In this document: piece by piece, positions 11,492 to 21,000 of the stretch
Layout of the letters: each line of letters opens with the position of its first letter
Numbering within the stretch: position 1 is the first letter of the stretch
NCBI RefSeq assembly: GCF_008329645.1
Contig: NZ_CP043474.1
Coordinates: forward strand, 3,286,001-3,350,000
DNA from: Mycolicibacterium grossiae
GTDB taxonomy: Bacteria; Actinomycetota; Actinomycetes; Mycobacteriales; Mycobacteriaceae
Direction of reading: 5' to 3'
DNA length: 64,000 nucleotides
The notes under the pieces: generated by a model
The model's database searches: none
The model's input: only the letters and a program-made list of their open reading frames with translations
What the model was told of the DNA's origin: nothing
Position numbers and translations under genes: made by a program

Positions 11492-12589
11492 GTGACTGGC
11501 CGCATCCGCGTCGCCGTCGTCTACGGCGGCCGCAGCTCCGAGCACGCGATTTCGTGTGTGTCCGCAGGCAGCATCCTGCGCAACCTCGATCCCGAACGCT
11601 TCGAGGTGGTGGCCGTCGGCATCTCACCGGAGGGCTCGTGGTTGCTGACCGACGGACGGCCGGAGACCCTCGCGATCACCGACGGGCGGCTGCCCGGCGT
11701 GAGCACCGACTCGGGCACGGCACTGGCCCTGCCCGCCGACCCGTCGCTGCGCGGCCAGCTGGTCGCCATCGGCGCCGGCGACGTCCTCGCCGCCGTCGAC
11801 GTCGTCTTCCCGGTGCTGCACGGCCCCTACGGGGAGGACGGCACGATCCAGGGCCTGCTCGAACTCGCGGGCGTGCCGTACGTCGGCGCCGGCGTGCTCG
11901 CCAGTGCTGCGGGCATGGACAAGGAGTTCACCAAGAAGCTGCTCGCCGCCGAGGGCCTGCCGATCGGCGACCAGGTGGTGCTGCGGCCGGGGGTGCCGAC
12001 CGTCACCCTCACCGAGCGCGAACGCCTCGGTCTGCCGGTGTTCGTCAAACCGGCCCGCGGCGGATCCTCGATCGGCGTCAGCCGCGTCACCGCCTGGGAT
12101 CAGTTGCCCGCCGCCATCGACGCGGCCCGCAGGCACGACCCCAAGGTCATCGTCGAGGCCGCCGTGCCCGGCCGTGAACTCGAGTGCGGCGTCCTGGAAT
12201 TCCCGGACGGCTCGCTGCGGGCCAGCACGGTCGGCGAGATCCGGGTGGCGGGCGTGCGCGGCCGCGAGGACGGCTTCTACGACTTCGAGACCAAGTACCT
12301 CGACGACGCCGCCGAACTCGACGTACCGGCCAAGGTCGACGACGACGTGGCCGACGCGATCCGCGATCTCGCGATCCGGGCGTTCCGGGCCATCGACTGC
12401 CAGGGACTGGCCCGCGTCGACTTCTTCCTCACCGACGACGGCCCGGTGATCAACGAGATCAACACCATGCCCGGGTTCACCACCATCTCGATGTACCCGC
12501 GGATGTGGGCGGCGAGCGGCGTCGACTACCCGACGCTGCTGGCGACGATGGTCGACACCGCCCGCGCGCGCGGCACCGGTCTGCGCTGA
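11492..12589 (+). CDS. ddl: D-alanine--D-alanine ligase
   Basis: ATP-grasp enzyme that makes the D-Ala-D-Ala dipeptide of peptidoglycan and is the target of D-cycloserine. It has 365 residues. Motifs: [19 protein letters not shown] at the N-terminus, [32 protein letters not shown] in the ATP site, and [18 protein letters not shown] with metal ligands and the active-site loop. The start is GTG 11492; TAGCCT (11477-11482) lies 9 nt before it, so a leaderless or very short-leader message is likely. It is convergent with the DUF3515 gene, 4 nt apart. Confidence 0.96.
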   Translation: MTGRIRVAVVYGGRSSEHAISCVSAGSILRNLDPERFEVVAVGISPEGSWLLTDGRPETLAITDGRLPGVSTDSGTALALPADPSLRGQLVAIGAGDVLAAVDVVFPVLHGPYGEDGTIQGLLELAGVPYVGAGVLASAAGMDKEFTKKLLAAEGLPIGDQVVLRPGVPTVTLTERERLGLPVFVKPARGGSSIGVSRVTAWDQLPAAIDAARRHDPKVIVEAAVPGRELECGVLEFPDGSLRASTVGEIRVAGVRGREDGFYDFETKYLDDAAELDVPAKVDDDVADAIRDLAIRAFRAIDCQGLARVDFFLTDDGPVINEINTMPGFTTISMYPRMWAASGVDYPTLLATMVDTARARGTGLR

Positions 12590-12593
12590 CGCC

Positions 12594-13148
12594 TCAGCCC
12601 GCGGGCCCCGGTGACGGCGTCACCCGCGGCAGGGCGGCTGCCACGGACTCGGAGACCAGCTGGATCGGCGTCGGCCCCGAACCGTCGGGCAGCGTCAACG
12701 CGACGTAGGTGGGCCGGTCGACCGCGATCCACGTGGTGCGGCCCGGCTCGCCGACCCGGAACCAGCTCACCTCGTCGACGACCTGCACCGGCGTCCCCGC
12801 GACGAAGTCGAGCGGGCGTTCCAGCCCGCAGCGCAGCACCACCGCCTCGGACCGACCGTCGGCCTGCCACGCCGCCGCGCCGACCGGCGCCGGATCGACC
12901 AGTTCGGCGCGGTGATAGTCGCCGAGGTCGGCGGGCAGGGCGGCGAGCAGCGCCCGGCAGGCGTCGCCCCCGGCCTGAGGCGCGGGGACGGTGACCAGCG
13001 CGACGGGCTGGGGCCGCTCGGAGCGCACCCGCACCGCGGCGACCACCAGCACGCCGACCACCGCAGCGACCGCGAGGACGACGGCGGCGATCAGGACCCC
13101 ACGCGGGGGACCGTCGGACGGGGCGTCGGGTGCGCTCGGTGCGGTCAC
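12594..13148 (-). CDS. DUF3515 membrane-anchored protein (Rv2980-like)
   Basis: A 184-residue protein of unknown function. One hydrophobic segment (about residues 17-41, GVLIAAVVLAVAAVVGVLVV) acts as a membrane anchor, leaving a roughly 140-residue domain outside the cell. Two cysteines (in GGDACRALL and VLRCGLERP) could form a disulfide. Its partner by position in mycobacteria is Rv2980, next to ddl. GTG 13148 stands 7 nt after a TAGAGT box that begins with the stop codon of the upstream minus-strand gene. Confidence 0.8.
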   Translation of the reverse strand: MTAPSAPDAPSDGPPRGVLIAAVVLAVAAVVGVLVVAAVRVRSERPQPVALVTVPAPQAGGDACRALLAALPADLGDYHRAELVDPAPVGAAAWQADGRSEAVVLRCGLERPLDFVAGTPVQVVDEVSWFRVGEPGRTTWIAVDRPTYVALTLPDGSGPTPIQLVSESVAAALPRVTPSPGPAG

Positions 13149-13155
13149 CCGGACG

Positions 13156-13161
13156 ACTCTA
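13156..13161 (-). promoter_or_regulatory. -10 box overlapping the upstream stop codon
   Basis: On the minus strand TAGAGT ends 7 nt before GTG 13148. Its first three bases are the TAG stop (13159-13161) of the Lrp-domain gene. A leaderless promoter is inferred. Confidence 0.5.
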
Positions 13162-13389
13162 GGACCCGACGGGACAGGTCAGGGTCCGGGTGATCCCGGT
13201 GACCTGCTGCACCTTCGGCACGACCGACGTGGTCAGTTCGTCGAGGGTTGCGGCGCCCACCCGGGCCACGACGTCGTAGGGCCCGGTGACGTACTCCGAG
13301 GACAGCACGCCGGACAGGGCGGCCAACTGCTTGGCGACCACCTCGGCACGTCCCACCTCGGTCTGGATCAGCACGAACGCCTCGACCAC
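13159..13389 (-). CDS. Stand-alone Lrp/AsnC ligand-binding (RAM) domain protein
   Basis: A 76-residue protein consisting only of the alpha-beta RAM domain of Lrp/AsnC regulators (AFVLIQTEVGRAEVVAKQL, then GPYDVVARVGAATLDELTT). There is no helix-turn-helix. Such small proteins form octamers or mix with full-length Lrp proteins and sense amino acids; that role is inferred. GTG 13389 is preceded by GGAGGAG (13397-13403 on this strand). It is divergent from thiL. Confidence 0.85.
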   Translation of the reverse strand: MVEAFVLIQTEVGRAEVVAKQLAALSGVLSSEYVTGPYDVVARVGAATLDELTTSVVPKVQQVTGITRTLTCPVGS

Positions 13390-13477
13390 CCGCTGTCTCC
13401 TCCGTTCCGCTGCCTAGACTCGGGCCAAACCTACCGCAGGTCGCGCGGGTGTTCAGGGCACGACGAACGGAGGCGGC

Positions 13478-14434
13478 ATGACCGGCGAGCAGCCGCCCAC
13501 CCTCGCCGGCGTCGGCGAGTTCGGCGTGATCGCCCGGCTCGTCGCCGGCCGCACGCAGCCTGCGGCGGTGCAGGTGGGGCCCGGTGACGACGCGGCGGTG
13601 CTCCGGCTCGCCGACGGTCGTGTGGTGGTGTCCACCGACATGCTCGTCGAGCACCGGCACTTCCGGCTGGACTGGTCGACCCCGTACGACGTCGGCCGCA
13701 AGGCCATCGCGCAGAACGCCGCCGACGTCGAGGCGATGGGCGCGACACCCGTTGCGTACGTGGTCGGCTTCGGTGCTCCCGCGGACACCGCCGTCGATGC
13801 GGCAGCCGCACTGTCCGACGGCATGTGGGCCGAGGCCGGCCGGACCGGGGCGGGCATCGTCGGCGGCGACCTGGTGGCCGCCGAGCAGTGGGTGCTCTCG
13901 GTGACCGTGCTCGGCGACCTCGGGCGCCGCGCGCCGGTGCTGCTCGACGGTGCCCGCCCCGGCGACGCCGTCGCCGTCGTCGGTGACCTCGGCTCGTCGG
14001 CGGCCGGGTATGCGTTGTGGCGCAACGGCGTTCGCGACGGCGCGTTCGAGGGGTTGCGGGCGCGGCACCTGGTGCCTGAGGTGCCCTATGGTCGGGGTGC
14101 TGGCGCCGCGGACGCCGGCGCACGCGCCATGACCGACGTGTCGGACGGGCTGCTGGCCGACCTGGGTCACGTCGCCGAGGCGTCCGGGGTCGCGATCGAC
14201 GTCGAGACGGCCGCGCTGCGCGCCGAGCACGCGGACCTGGCCGCGGCGGCCGCGGCCACCGGCGAGGACGCGTGGGCGTGGGTGCTGGCCGGCGGCGAGG
14301 ACCATGCGCTGGTCGCCACGTTCGGCCATGCCCCGCCTGCCGGTTGGCGACGCATCGGCACCGTGCGCGACGGTGCGGGCGTCACGGTCGACGGCGCGCC
14401 GTGGCGCGGGAACGCGGGCTGGCAGTCGTTCTGA
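13478..14434 (+). CDS. thiL: Thiamine-monophosphate kinase
   Basis: Phosphorylates thiamine monophosphate to the active diphosphate, the last step of the pathway. It is 318 residues of the PurM-like ATP-binding family. Motifs: VQVGPGDDAAV (residues 32-42) with metal-binding aspartates, D54 in STDMLVE, NAADVEAMGATP (80-91) and MTDVSDGLLADLGHV. ATG 13478 follows a GGAGG site. The next gene, ung, starts 27 nt after its stop. Confidence 0.95.
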   Translation: MTGEQPPTLAGVGEFGVIARLVAGRTQPAAVQVGPGDDAAVLRLADGRVVVSTDMLVEHRHFRLDWSTPYDVGRKAIAQNAADVEAMGATPVAYVVGFGAPADTAVDAAAALSDGMWAEAGRTGAGIVGGDLVAAEQWVLSVTVLGDLGRRAPVLLDGARPGDAVAVVGDLGSSAAGYALWRNGVRDGAFEGLRARHLVPEVPYGRGAGAADAGARAMTDVSDGLLADLGHVAEASGVAIDVETAALRAEHADLAAAAAATGEDAWAWVLAGGEDHALVATFGHAPPAGWRRIGTVRDGAGVTVDGAPWRGNAGWQSF

Positions 14435-14447
14435 GGGCGGCGACCGC

Positions 14448-14453
14448 TAGGTT
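14448..14453 (+). promoter_or_regulatory. -10 box before ung
   Basis: TAGGTT lies 8 nt before ATG 14462, giving a leaderless or 1-2 nt leader message if used. The spacer GACCCACC has no ribosome-binding site. Confidence 0.5.
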
Positions 14454-14461
14454 GACCCACC

Positions 14462-15145
14462 ATGGTCGCTCGCCCCCTGGAGGACATCGTCGAACCCGGC
14501 TGGGCCCGCGCCCTGCACCCCGTCACCGATCAGGTGGCGGCGATGGGGGAGTTCCTGCGCGACGAACTGGCGGCGGGCAGGCGGTACCTGCCTGCGGGGG
14601 AGAACGTGCTGCGGGCGTTCTCCTTCCCGTTCGACGCGGTGCGGGTGCTGATCGTCGGACAGGATCCCTACCCCACGCCCGGGCACGCCGTGGGACTGAG
14701 CTTCTCGGTGGCCGCCGACGTCCGGCCGCTGCCGCGCAGCCTGGACAACGTCTTCAAGGAGTACGCCGCCGACCTCGGTCACGACCTGCCGAGCAGCGGC
14801 GACCTGACGCCGTGGTCGGAACGGGGCGTCATGCTGCTCAACAGGGTCCTGACGGTGCAGCCCGGAGCGCCGGCGTCGCACCGTGGCAAGGGCTGGGAGG
14901 CGGTGACGGAGTGCGCGATCCGCGCGCTGGCGGCGCGACCGGCACCGCTGGTGGCGGTGCTGTGGGGGCGCGACGCGGCGACGCTGAAGCCGATGTTGAC
15001 CGGCGAGCGGTGCCGCACGATCCAATCGGTGCACCCGTCGCCGCTCTCGGCGTCGCGGGGTTTCTTCGGCTCGCGCCCGTTCAGCCGCACCAACGCGTTG
15101 CTGGCGGAGCTGGGCGCCGAACCGATCGACTGGCGGTTGCCCTGA
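14462..15145 (+). CDS. ung: Uracil-DNA glycosylase
   Basis: Removes uracil from DNA to start base excision repair, which matters in a high-GC genome with frequent cytosine deamination. It has 227 residues, the usual length for family 1 UDG. The water-activating loop [16 protein letters not shown] (66-81, D68) and the [10 protein letters not shown] loop (from H191) are intact. It is convergent with rpmB, 24 nt apart. Confidence 0.97.
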   Translation: MVARPLEDIVEPGWARALHPVTDQVAAMGEFLRDELAAGRRYLPAGENVLRAFSFPFDAVRVLIVGQDPYPTPGHAVGLSFSVAADVRPLPRSLDNVFKEYAADLGHDLPSSGDLTPWSERGVMLLNRVLTVQPGAPASHRGKGWEAVTECAIRALAARPAPLVAVLWGRDAATLKPMLTGERCRTIQSVHPSPLSASRGFFGSRPFSRTNALLAELGAEPIDWRLP

Positions 15146-15169
15146 CGGGCGCCGCCGAGGCGGCGAACG

Positions 15170-15364
15170 TCAGCCGCGGGCGACCTTGCCGGCCTTGATG
15201 CACGACGTGCAGACGTTGACACGCCTGCGGTTGCCGCCCGGACGGTCCACGGCGCGCACCGTCTGGATGTTCGGATCCCAGCGGCGGCTGGTCCGGCGAT
15301 GGGAGTGCGACACCGACTTGCCGAAGCCGGGGCCCTTCCCGCAGATCTCGCAGACGGCAGCCAT
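15170..15364 (-). CDS. rpmB: Ribosomal protein bL28, zinc-binding form
   Basis: A 64-residue 50S subunit protein. It is the C+ form, with zinc ligands CEIC (residues 5-8) and CTSC near the C-terminus, and the typical [19 protein letters not shown] 15364 has GAGGAG about 7 nt upstream; a longer in-frame extension lacks support. Mycobacteria often carry zinc-free L28 paralogues under zinc control elsewhere; the intact CxxC pairs mark this copy as the standard one. Confidence 0.95.
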   Translation of the reverse strand: MAAVCEICGKGPGFGKSVSHSHRRTSRRWDPNIQTVRAVDRPGGNRRRVNVCTSCIKAGKVARG

Positions 15365-15442
15365 GTAGAACTCCTCAATCAGTACTTGGGGTCTCCGGTC
15401 CGCTCCCCGCGACCACGCGCGGGTCGAACCGACAACCAAGAC

Positions 15443-15448
15443 AGAATA
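15443..15448 (-). promoter_or_regulatory. -10 box of rpmB
   Basis: TATTCT on the minus strand is the best hexamer in the 203-nt gap between rpmB and the DAK-kinase gene. It predicts a leader of about 70 nt that includes a 6-bp CCCGCG/CGCGGG hairpin. This is inference from sequence only. Confidence 0.4.
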
Positions 15449-15567
15449 CCGGGCGGGGTGGTGATCGCCAAAACGGCGTCCCCACCGTGCCCGACCCGCG
15501 CGAATGCCGCGCGGCCCTGTCAGCGTAGATGGCTAGGCTCACACCGGACACCGAGCGAGGAGGTGCG

Positions 15568-17235
15568 ATGTCGGCGGACGTGCTCGACGCCACCACCTTG
15601 CGTCGCTGGGCCCACGCCGCCGTCGAGGCGCTGAGCGCCCACGCCGACGAGATCAACCGGCTGAACGTCTTCCCGGTCGCCGACGCCGACACCGGCACCA
15701 ACATGCTGTTCACCGTCCGGGCGGCCGCGGCGCACGCCGACGGCGCCGGCGGCGGCGTCGCCGAGGTGACCGCCGCCCTGTCCGCCGGGGCGCTGCAGGG
15801 CGCACGGGGCAACTCCGGGGTGATCCTGTCGCAGATCTTCCGCGGCATGGCCGAGGTGACCGCTCGGGCCGCCGCCGAGCGCGGCGGGGACCTCGCGGCG
15901 ATCGACGGCGCGCTGTTCGCCGCGGCGCTGCGGCACGGCGTCGGACTGGTCGTCGCGTCGGTCGGCGAGGTCGTGCCCGGCACCATCACCTCCGTGCTGC
16001 AGGCCGCCGCCGACACGGCGGAGGACACCGCCGGTGACCACATCGGGCTCGCGGACGTCGTCGCCGCGGCGGCCGAGGCCGCGTGCGACGCGCTGGACCG
16101 CACGCGCGAACAACTCGACGTCCTCACCCGCGCCGGGGTCGTCGACGCGGGCGGCCGCGGGCTGGTGGCGCTGCTCGACGCGCTCTCCGTCGCGCTCACC
16201 GGCCACGCCCCGCACCGCCGCCGCTACGAGGCCGCGGCGGTCGCGCCGTCCGCCGGGCCGGCGTCCGCGCCGCAGTTCGAGGTGATGTACCTGCTCGACG
16301 AATGCGACCATGCGGCGGTGCACACCCTGCGCGCGCGGCTGGAGCGCCTGGGCGACTCGATCGTCATCGCCGCCTCCGGCGGCGGGGTTGCGGCAGCCGC
16401 CTCCAGCGGCGGGGTCGCGCCCGCGGCTTCCGGCGGTGTGGCGCAGCGCTTCTCGGTCCACGTGCATGCGGACGACGCGGGTGCGGCGGTCGAGGCCGCG
16501 CTCGATCTCGGCCGTCCCAGCGCCATCCAGATCACCGCGCTGACCGTGGCGCCCGAGCCGGACCCGGCCGCGCGCCGGCGCGCGGTCCTCGCGGTGGTCG
16601 ACGGCGACGGTGCCCGTGAGCTGTTCGCCGGCGAGGGCGCCGCGGTGTTGCCCGTCGGGGCCGACGCCCCGGTGCGCGCGCACCACCTGCTGCGGGCCCT
16701 CGTCGACAGCGGCGCCGGGCAGGTCATGGTGTTGCCGAACGGCTACGTCGCGGCCGAGGAACTCGTCGCCGGCTGCACCGCGGCCACGGCGCGCGGCATC
16801 GAGGTCGTGCCGGTGCCCGCGGCGTCGATGGTGCAGGGTCTCGCCGCCCTGGCCGTGCACGATGCCGAGCGCGCCGCCGTCGATGACGGCTACACCATGG
16901 CGCGCGCCGCGGCCGGCGCGCGGCACGGCTCGGTGCGGCTCGCCACCGAGGACGCGCTCACCTGGGCGGGCGCGTGCACACCCGGTGACGGGCTCGGCAT
17001 CTCGGCCGACGAGGTGCTCATCGTGGGTCCCGACGTCGTCGCCGCCGGGGCCGGGCTGATCGACCTGCTGCTGATGTCCGGCGGTGAACTGGTCACCGTC
17101 CTCACCGGGCGCGACGTGGCTCCGGAGGTCGGCGAGGCGCTGCGGGCCCACGTGCACCGCGAGCACCTCGGGGCCGAACTGGTCACCTATCACACCGGGC
17201 ACCGCGGCGACCTGCTGCTGATCGGGGTGGAGTGA
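15568..17235 (+). CDS. DAK2/FakA-like kinase (DhaL domain plus DegV-like C-terminal part)
   Basis: A 555-residue protein of the YloV/FakA group. The DhaL-type ATP-binding domain (about 1-200) begins with NRLNVFPVADADTGTNM, where family members read VPDGDTGTN; the metal-binding D-x-D-T-G-T-N core is kept. The C-terminal half resembles the fatty-acid-kinase region that meets DegV-like FakB. An Ala/Gly-rich linker of three imperfect SGGGVA-type repeats (about bases 16376-16440) separates subdomains. ATG 15568 follows GAGGAG. I recall this locus being split in H37Rv (Rv2974c/Rv2975c); here it is one intact frame. The substrate is unknown. Confidence 0.82.
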   Translation: MSADVLDATTLRRWAHAAVEALSAHADEINRLNVFPVADADTGTNMLFTVRAAAAHADGAGGGVAEVTAALSAGALQGARGNSGVILSQIFRGMAEVTARAAAERGGDLAAIDGALFAAALRHGVGLVVASVGEVVPGTITSVLQAAADTAEDTAGDHIGLADVVAAAAEAACDALDRTREQLDVLTRAGVVDAGGRGLVALLDALSVALTGHAPHRRRYEAAAVAPSAGPASAPQFEVMYLLDECDHAAVHTLRARLERLGDSIVIAASGGGVAAAASSGGVAPAASGGVAQRFSVHVHADDAGAAVEAALDLGRPSAIQITALTVAPEPDPAARRRAVLAVVDGDGARELFAGEGAAVLPVGADAPVRAHHLLRALVDSGAGQVMVLPNGYVAAEELVAGCTAATARGIEVVPVPAASMVQGLAALAVHDAERAAVDDGYTMARAAAGARHGSVRLATEDALTWAGACTPGDGLGISADEVLIVGPDVVAAGAGLIDLLLMSGGELVTVLTGRDVAPEVGEALRAHVHREHLGAELVTYHTGHRGDLLLIGVE

Positions 17236-17236
17236 C

Positions 17237-19462
17237 GTGGTCGCCCTCACCGACTCGCTGACCCACGTCGTCGGCGCCAAGGCCGCCGCGGCGCTCGAGG
17301 AGCACCTCGGCATCGTCACCGTCGACGACCTGCTGCGCCACTACCCGCGGACCTACAACAAGGGCACCACGGTGCTCGACGACACCGAGGCCGAACCGCT
17401 CCGGGTGGGCGATCACGTCACGTTCGTCGACACCATCGCCCAGGCGGACGTGCGCCTGACCAAGCAGCGCAAGCAGTACCTGGTGATCACGCTGCGCGAC
17501 CGCAAGCCGAAGGTCACCGCCACCTTCTTCAACGCGCACTACCTGAAGAAGACGCTGGTCACCGGGACGCAGCTGATGCTGTCCGGGGAGGTCGGCTTCT
17601 TCCGCGGCAACATGCAGCTGACCCACCCCGCGTTCGTGGTGCTCGACGACGCCGGCAACGTCAAGACGGGTTCGCGGGAACTGACCGCCATGGCCGCCGG
17701 CGCCGACGGCGGCGTCGACGTCACCAACCTCAGCCGCGACTTCTTCCCCATCTACAAGGCCACCGCCAAGGTGCAGAGCTGGGACCTGTTCGCGTGCGTG
17801 CGGCAAGTGCTCGCCGTGCTCGACCCGGTCCCCGACCCGCTGCCCGCGGAGATCGTGCGCCGGCACGACCTGATGAGCGAGGACGCGGCACTGCGCGCGG
17901 TGCACCTCGCGGAGAACAAGCTCGACCGGGACCGCGCCCGGGAACGGCTGACGTTCGACGAGGCCATGGGGCTGCAGTGGGCGCTGGTGGCGCGGCGCAA
18001 CGGCGAGCTGAGCGTCGCGGCGCCGCCCGCGCCGCCGCAGCCGGGCGGCATCGCCGACGCCCTGCGCGAGCAACTGCCCTTCGACCTGACCGAGGGACAG
18101 CGCTCGGTGCTCGACGTGCTGCGCTCCGAGCTGTCCGCCACCACGCCGATGCACCGGATGCTGCAGGGCGAAGTGGGGTCCGGCAAGACCATCGTCGCGC
18201 TGCTGGCGATGGCGCAGATGGTCGACGCCGGATACCAGTGCGCGCTGCTCGCGCCGACGGAAGTCCTTGCGACGCAACACGCCCGCTCGATCCGCGACGT
18301 GCTCGGGCCGCTCGCGCGCGCAGGCGAGTTCGACGGCGTCGAGTCGTCGACCCGGGTGGCGCTGCTCACCGGGTCGATGACGTCGCCGCAGAAGCGCGAG
18401 ATGCGCGAGGAGATCGCGAGCGGCGAGGCGGGCATCGTCGTCGGCACGCACGCGCTCATCCAGAAGACCGTCGAATTCCGCAATCTCGGCCTGGTGGTGG
18501 TCGACGAGCAGCACCGCTTCGGCGTGGACCAGCGGGACCGATTGCGCGCCAAGGCGATCGGGCACACCCCGCACCTGCTGGTGATGACCGCCACGCCGAT
18601 CCCGCGGACCGTCGCGCTCACGGTCTACGGCGACCTGGAGACCTCGGAGCTGCGCGAGCTGCCCCGCGGTCGGCAGCCGATCGCCACCAATGCCATCTTC
18701 GTCACCGAGCAGAAGTCGTGGCTGCCGCGCGCGTGGCAGCGCATCCGCGAGGAGGTGGCGGCGGGCCGGCAGGCCTACGTCGTCGCCTCCCGCATCGACG
18801 AGTCCGACGACGACGGCGGCGGGGGCGGCAAGGACTCCGACGAGGGCGGTCCGCCGCCGGTGACGGTGGTCGAGCTGTACGACGGGCTGCGGGCCGGTGA
18901 GCTGGCCGGGCTGCGGCTCGGGCTCATGCACGGGCGGCTGTCGGGGGAGGAGAAGGACGCCGTGATGACGGCGTTCCGCGACGGCCACGTCGACGTGCTG
19001 GTGTGCACCACGGTCATCGAGGTGGGCGTCGACGTGCCCAACGCGACGGTGATGCTCGTCATGGACGCCGACCGCTTCGGCATCAGCCAGCTGCACCAGC
19101 TGCGGGGGCGCATCGGTCGCGGCCAGTACCCCAGCCTGTGTCTGCTGGCCACCCGGCTGCCGCAGTCCTCGAAGGCCGGGGCGCGGTTGCAGGCCGTGGC
19201 CGCCACCCTCGACGGGTTCCGGCTCGCCGATCTCGACCTCGCCGAGCGCCGCGAGGGCGACGTGCTGGGGCTCTCGCAGAGCGGACGGCCCATCACCTTG
19301 AAGCTGCTGTCGCTGCACGACCACCGCGAGGTCATCGAGACCGCGCGCGAGTACGCCCAGGCCATCTACGACGATCCCGACGAGCGCTACCACCCGGGCA
19401 TGGAGATCCTCGCCGCGCCGTTCGTGGCCGGTGAGCGGGTCACGTTCCTGGACAAGGCATGA
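17237..19462 (+). CDS. recG: ATP-dependent DNA helicase RecG
   Basis: Remodels stalled forks and branched DNA. The 741-residue protein has the N-terminal wedge domain, Walker A GEVGSGKT near residue 311, DEQH box DEQHRFG near 421, TATPIPRT, and the C-terminal QLHQLRGRIGRG motif. An acidic Gly-rich insertion (DESDDDGGGGGKDSDEGG, near residue 520) between helicase motifs is longer than in many RecG proteins. GTG 17237 stands 1 nt after the previous stop, so translation is probably coupled. Confidence 0.96.
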   Translation: MVALTDSLTHVVGAKAAAALEEHLGIVTVDDLLRHYPRTYNKGTTVLDDTEAEPLRVGDHVTFVDTIAQADVRLTKQRKQYLVITLRDRKPKVTATFFNAHYLKKTLVTGTQLMLSGEVGFFRGNMQLTHPAFVVLDDAGNVKTGSRELTAMAAGADGGVDVTNLSRDFFPIYKATAKVQSWDLFACVRQVLAVLDPVPDPLPAEIVRRHDLMSEDAALRAVHLAENKLDRDRARERLTFDEAMGLQWALVARRNGELSVAAPPAPPQPGGIADALREQLPFDLTEGQRSVLDVLRSELSATTPMHRMLQGEVGSGKTIVALLAMAQMVDAGYQCALLAPTEVLATQHARSIRDVLGPLARAGEFDGVESSTRVALLTGSMTSPQKREMREEIASGEAGIVVGTHALIQKTVEFRNLGLVVVDEQHRFGVDQRDRLRAKAIGHTPHLLVMTATPIPRTVALTVYGDLETSELRELPRGRQPIATNAIFVTEQKSWLPRAWQRIREEVAAGRQAYVVASRIDESDDDGGGGGKDSDEGGPPPVTVVELYDGLRAGELAGLRLGLMHGRLSGEEKDAVMTAFRDGHVDVLVCTTVIEVGVDVPNATVMLVMDADRFGISQLHQLRGRIGRGQYPSLCLLATRLPQSSKAGARLQAVAATLDGFRLADLDLAERREGDVLGLSQSGRPITLKLLSLHDHREVIETAREYAQAIYDDPDERYHPGMEILAAPFVAGERVTFLDKA

Positions 19463-20160
19463 CGCGCAGCTGGTGGCTGATCGCCGCCGTCGCGCTGGCC
19501 GTGGTGGTGGCCGTACAGGTGGTCTCCGCCGAGCGGCACGACGCACCGTTCATCGCCCGTGCCGACGTCCCGACCGTGGCCCCCGGCGTCGACGTCCTGG
19601 CCGGCGTCGCCGTCATCCCGGCGCGCGTGCGCGCACACGACTACCGTCGTGCGGCGTTTGGCGAATCGTGGACCGACGACACCACCGCCCCCGGCGGGCA
19701 CAACGGCTGCGACACCCGCAACGACGTCCTCGATCGCGACCTCACCGACAAGACCTACGTGTCGATCTCGCGCTGCCCGACGGCCGTGGCGACCGGCGTG
19801 CTGCACGACCCGTACACCAGCGCCGTCGTCGACTTCACCCGCGGCAACCAGATCGGCGCCTCGGTGCAGATCGACCACCTGGTGCCGCTGGCGCTCGCCT
19901 GGGATCTCGGCGCCCGTGACTGGACCGACGAGACGAGGGTGCGATTCGCCAACGATCCGGCGAACCTGATCGCCGTGGCGGGCCAGGCCAATCAGGACAA
20001 GGGCGACGCGGAGCCGGCCGACTGGATGCCGCCGAACCGGGCGTTCTGGTGCCAGTACGCGGTGCAGTTCGCCGAGGTGCTGCGCGGCTACGCGCTGCCC
20101 ATCGACGCGTCGTCGGCGACCGTGCTGCGCGATGCCGCGGCGACCTGCCCGACGGGCTAA
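19459..20160 (+). CDS. Exported HNH-type (DUF1524/GmrSD-like) nuclease-fold protein
   Basis: A 233-residue protein (Rv2972c-like). Residues 5-24 form a signal or anchor segment, so it acts outside the membrane. The HNH-like core is [16 protein letters not shown] (D139-H140) followed by NDPANL (N165, N169) and [13 protein letters not shown], the pattern of DUF1524 nucleases. Four cysteines (C84, C106, C198 and one near the end) could form disulfides. ATG 19459 overlaps the recG stop as ATGA. Nuclease activity is inferred. Confidence 0.82.
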   Translation: MTRSWWLIAAVALAVVVAVQVVSAERHDAPFIARADVPTVAPGVDVLAGVAVIPARVRAHDYRRAAFGESWTDDTTAPGGHNGCDTRNDVLDRDLTDKTYVSISRCPTAVATGVLHDPYTSAVVDFTRGNQIGASVQIDHLVPLALAWDLGARDWTDETRVRFANDPANLIAVAGQANQDKGDAEPADWMPPNRAFWCQYAVQFAEVLRGYALPIDASSATVLRDAAATCPTG

Positions 20161-20993
20161 CCGGTGTAGGTCTCGGGATCCGGACGGAAGCGGGTGCCGT
20201 CGTCGAGGGCGTTGAGCGCGTCCATGTGCTCGCCGGTCAGCTCGAAGTCGAAGACGTCGAAATTCTCCGCGAGGCGCTCGGGCTTGCTCGACCGGTAGAT
20301 GACGACGTTGCCGAGCTGCAGGTTCCACCGGATCAGCGCCTGGGCCGGGGTCTTGCCGTACGCCTGCGCGACGGAGGTGACGGTCGGATTCTCGATGAGC
20401 CTGCCCACGCCGAGCGGCCCGTACGCCTCGGTGACGATGCCGTGTTCGGCGTTGGCGGCGCGCAGGGCGGCCTGGTTCAGCTGCGGGTGCAGCTCGATCT
20501 GGTTGACCGCGGGCACGAAGAAGGCCAGGTCGATCACGGTGGAGACGTCCTCGGCCGTGAAGTTCGCGACGCCGATGGACTTCGCGTTGCCCAGTTCCTT
20601 CTGCTTCATCAGGCCGCCCCAGCTGTCGACGTACTTGCTGGGATTGCCCGCGGGCCAATGGATCAGATAGAGGTCGACGTACTCCTGACCGAGCCGTTCC
20701 AGGCTGGCGGCCAACGCGTCCTGGCTCGCCTGGTAGCCCTGGTCGGGGGTGGCCAGCTTGGTGGTCAGGAAGATCTCGGCGCGAGGGATGCCCGACGCGG
20801 CGATGGCGCGGCCCACGGCGGCCTCGTTGCCGTAGGCGGCGGCCGTGTCGATCGACCGGATGCCGATCTCCAGCGCGGCCGACACCGCGCGCTCGGCCTC
20901 GTCCTCGCTCAGCTCGCCGACGCCGATGCCGAGCACCGGCATGGTGTTGTCGTCGTTGAGGCTCGCGTTGGGGATGCCTGCCGCCGAAGTCAT
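20157..20993 (-). CDS. Aldo-keto reductase (Rv2971-like)
   Basis: NADPH-dependent reductase of carbonyl compounds, 278 residues, AKR5-like. The tetrad motifs are present: DTAAAYGNE (Asp and Tyr), TTKLATPDQ (Lys) and LYLIHWPAG (His), then GVANFT and [15 protein letters not shown] 20993 is preceded by AGGAAG that overlaps the stop of the second reductase gene, 7 nt upstream, so both are co-transcribed. Its TAG stop overlaps the TAA of the convergent nuclease gene. Substrates are unknown; glyoxal-type aldehydes are a family guess. Confidence 0.92.
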   Translation of the reverse strand: MTSAAGIPNASLNDDNTMPVLGIGVGELSEDEAERAVSAALEIGIRSIDTAAAYGNEAAVGRAIAASGIPRAEIFLTTKLATPDQGYQASQDALAASLERLGQEYVDLYLIHWPAGNPSKYVDSWGGLMKQKELGNAKSIGVANFTAEDVSTVIDLAFFVPAVNQIELHPQLNQAALRAANAEHGIVTEAYGPLGVGRLIENPTVTSVAQAYGKTPAQALIRWNLQLGNVVIYRSSKPERLAENFDVFDFELTGEHMDALNALDDGTRFRPDPETYTG

Positions 20994-21000
20994 GTTCTTC

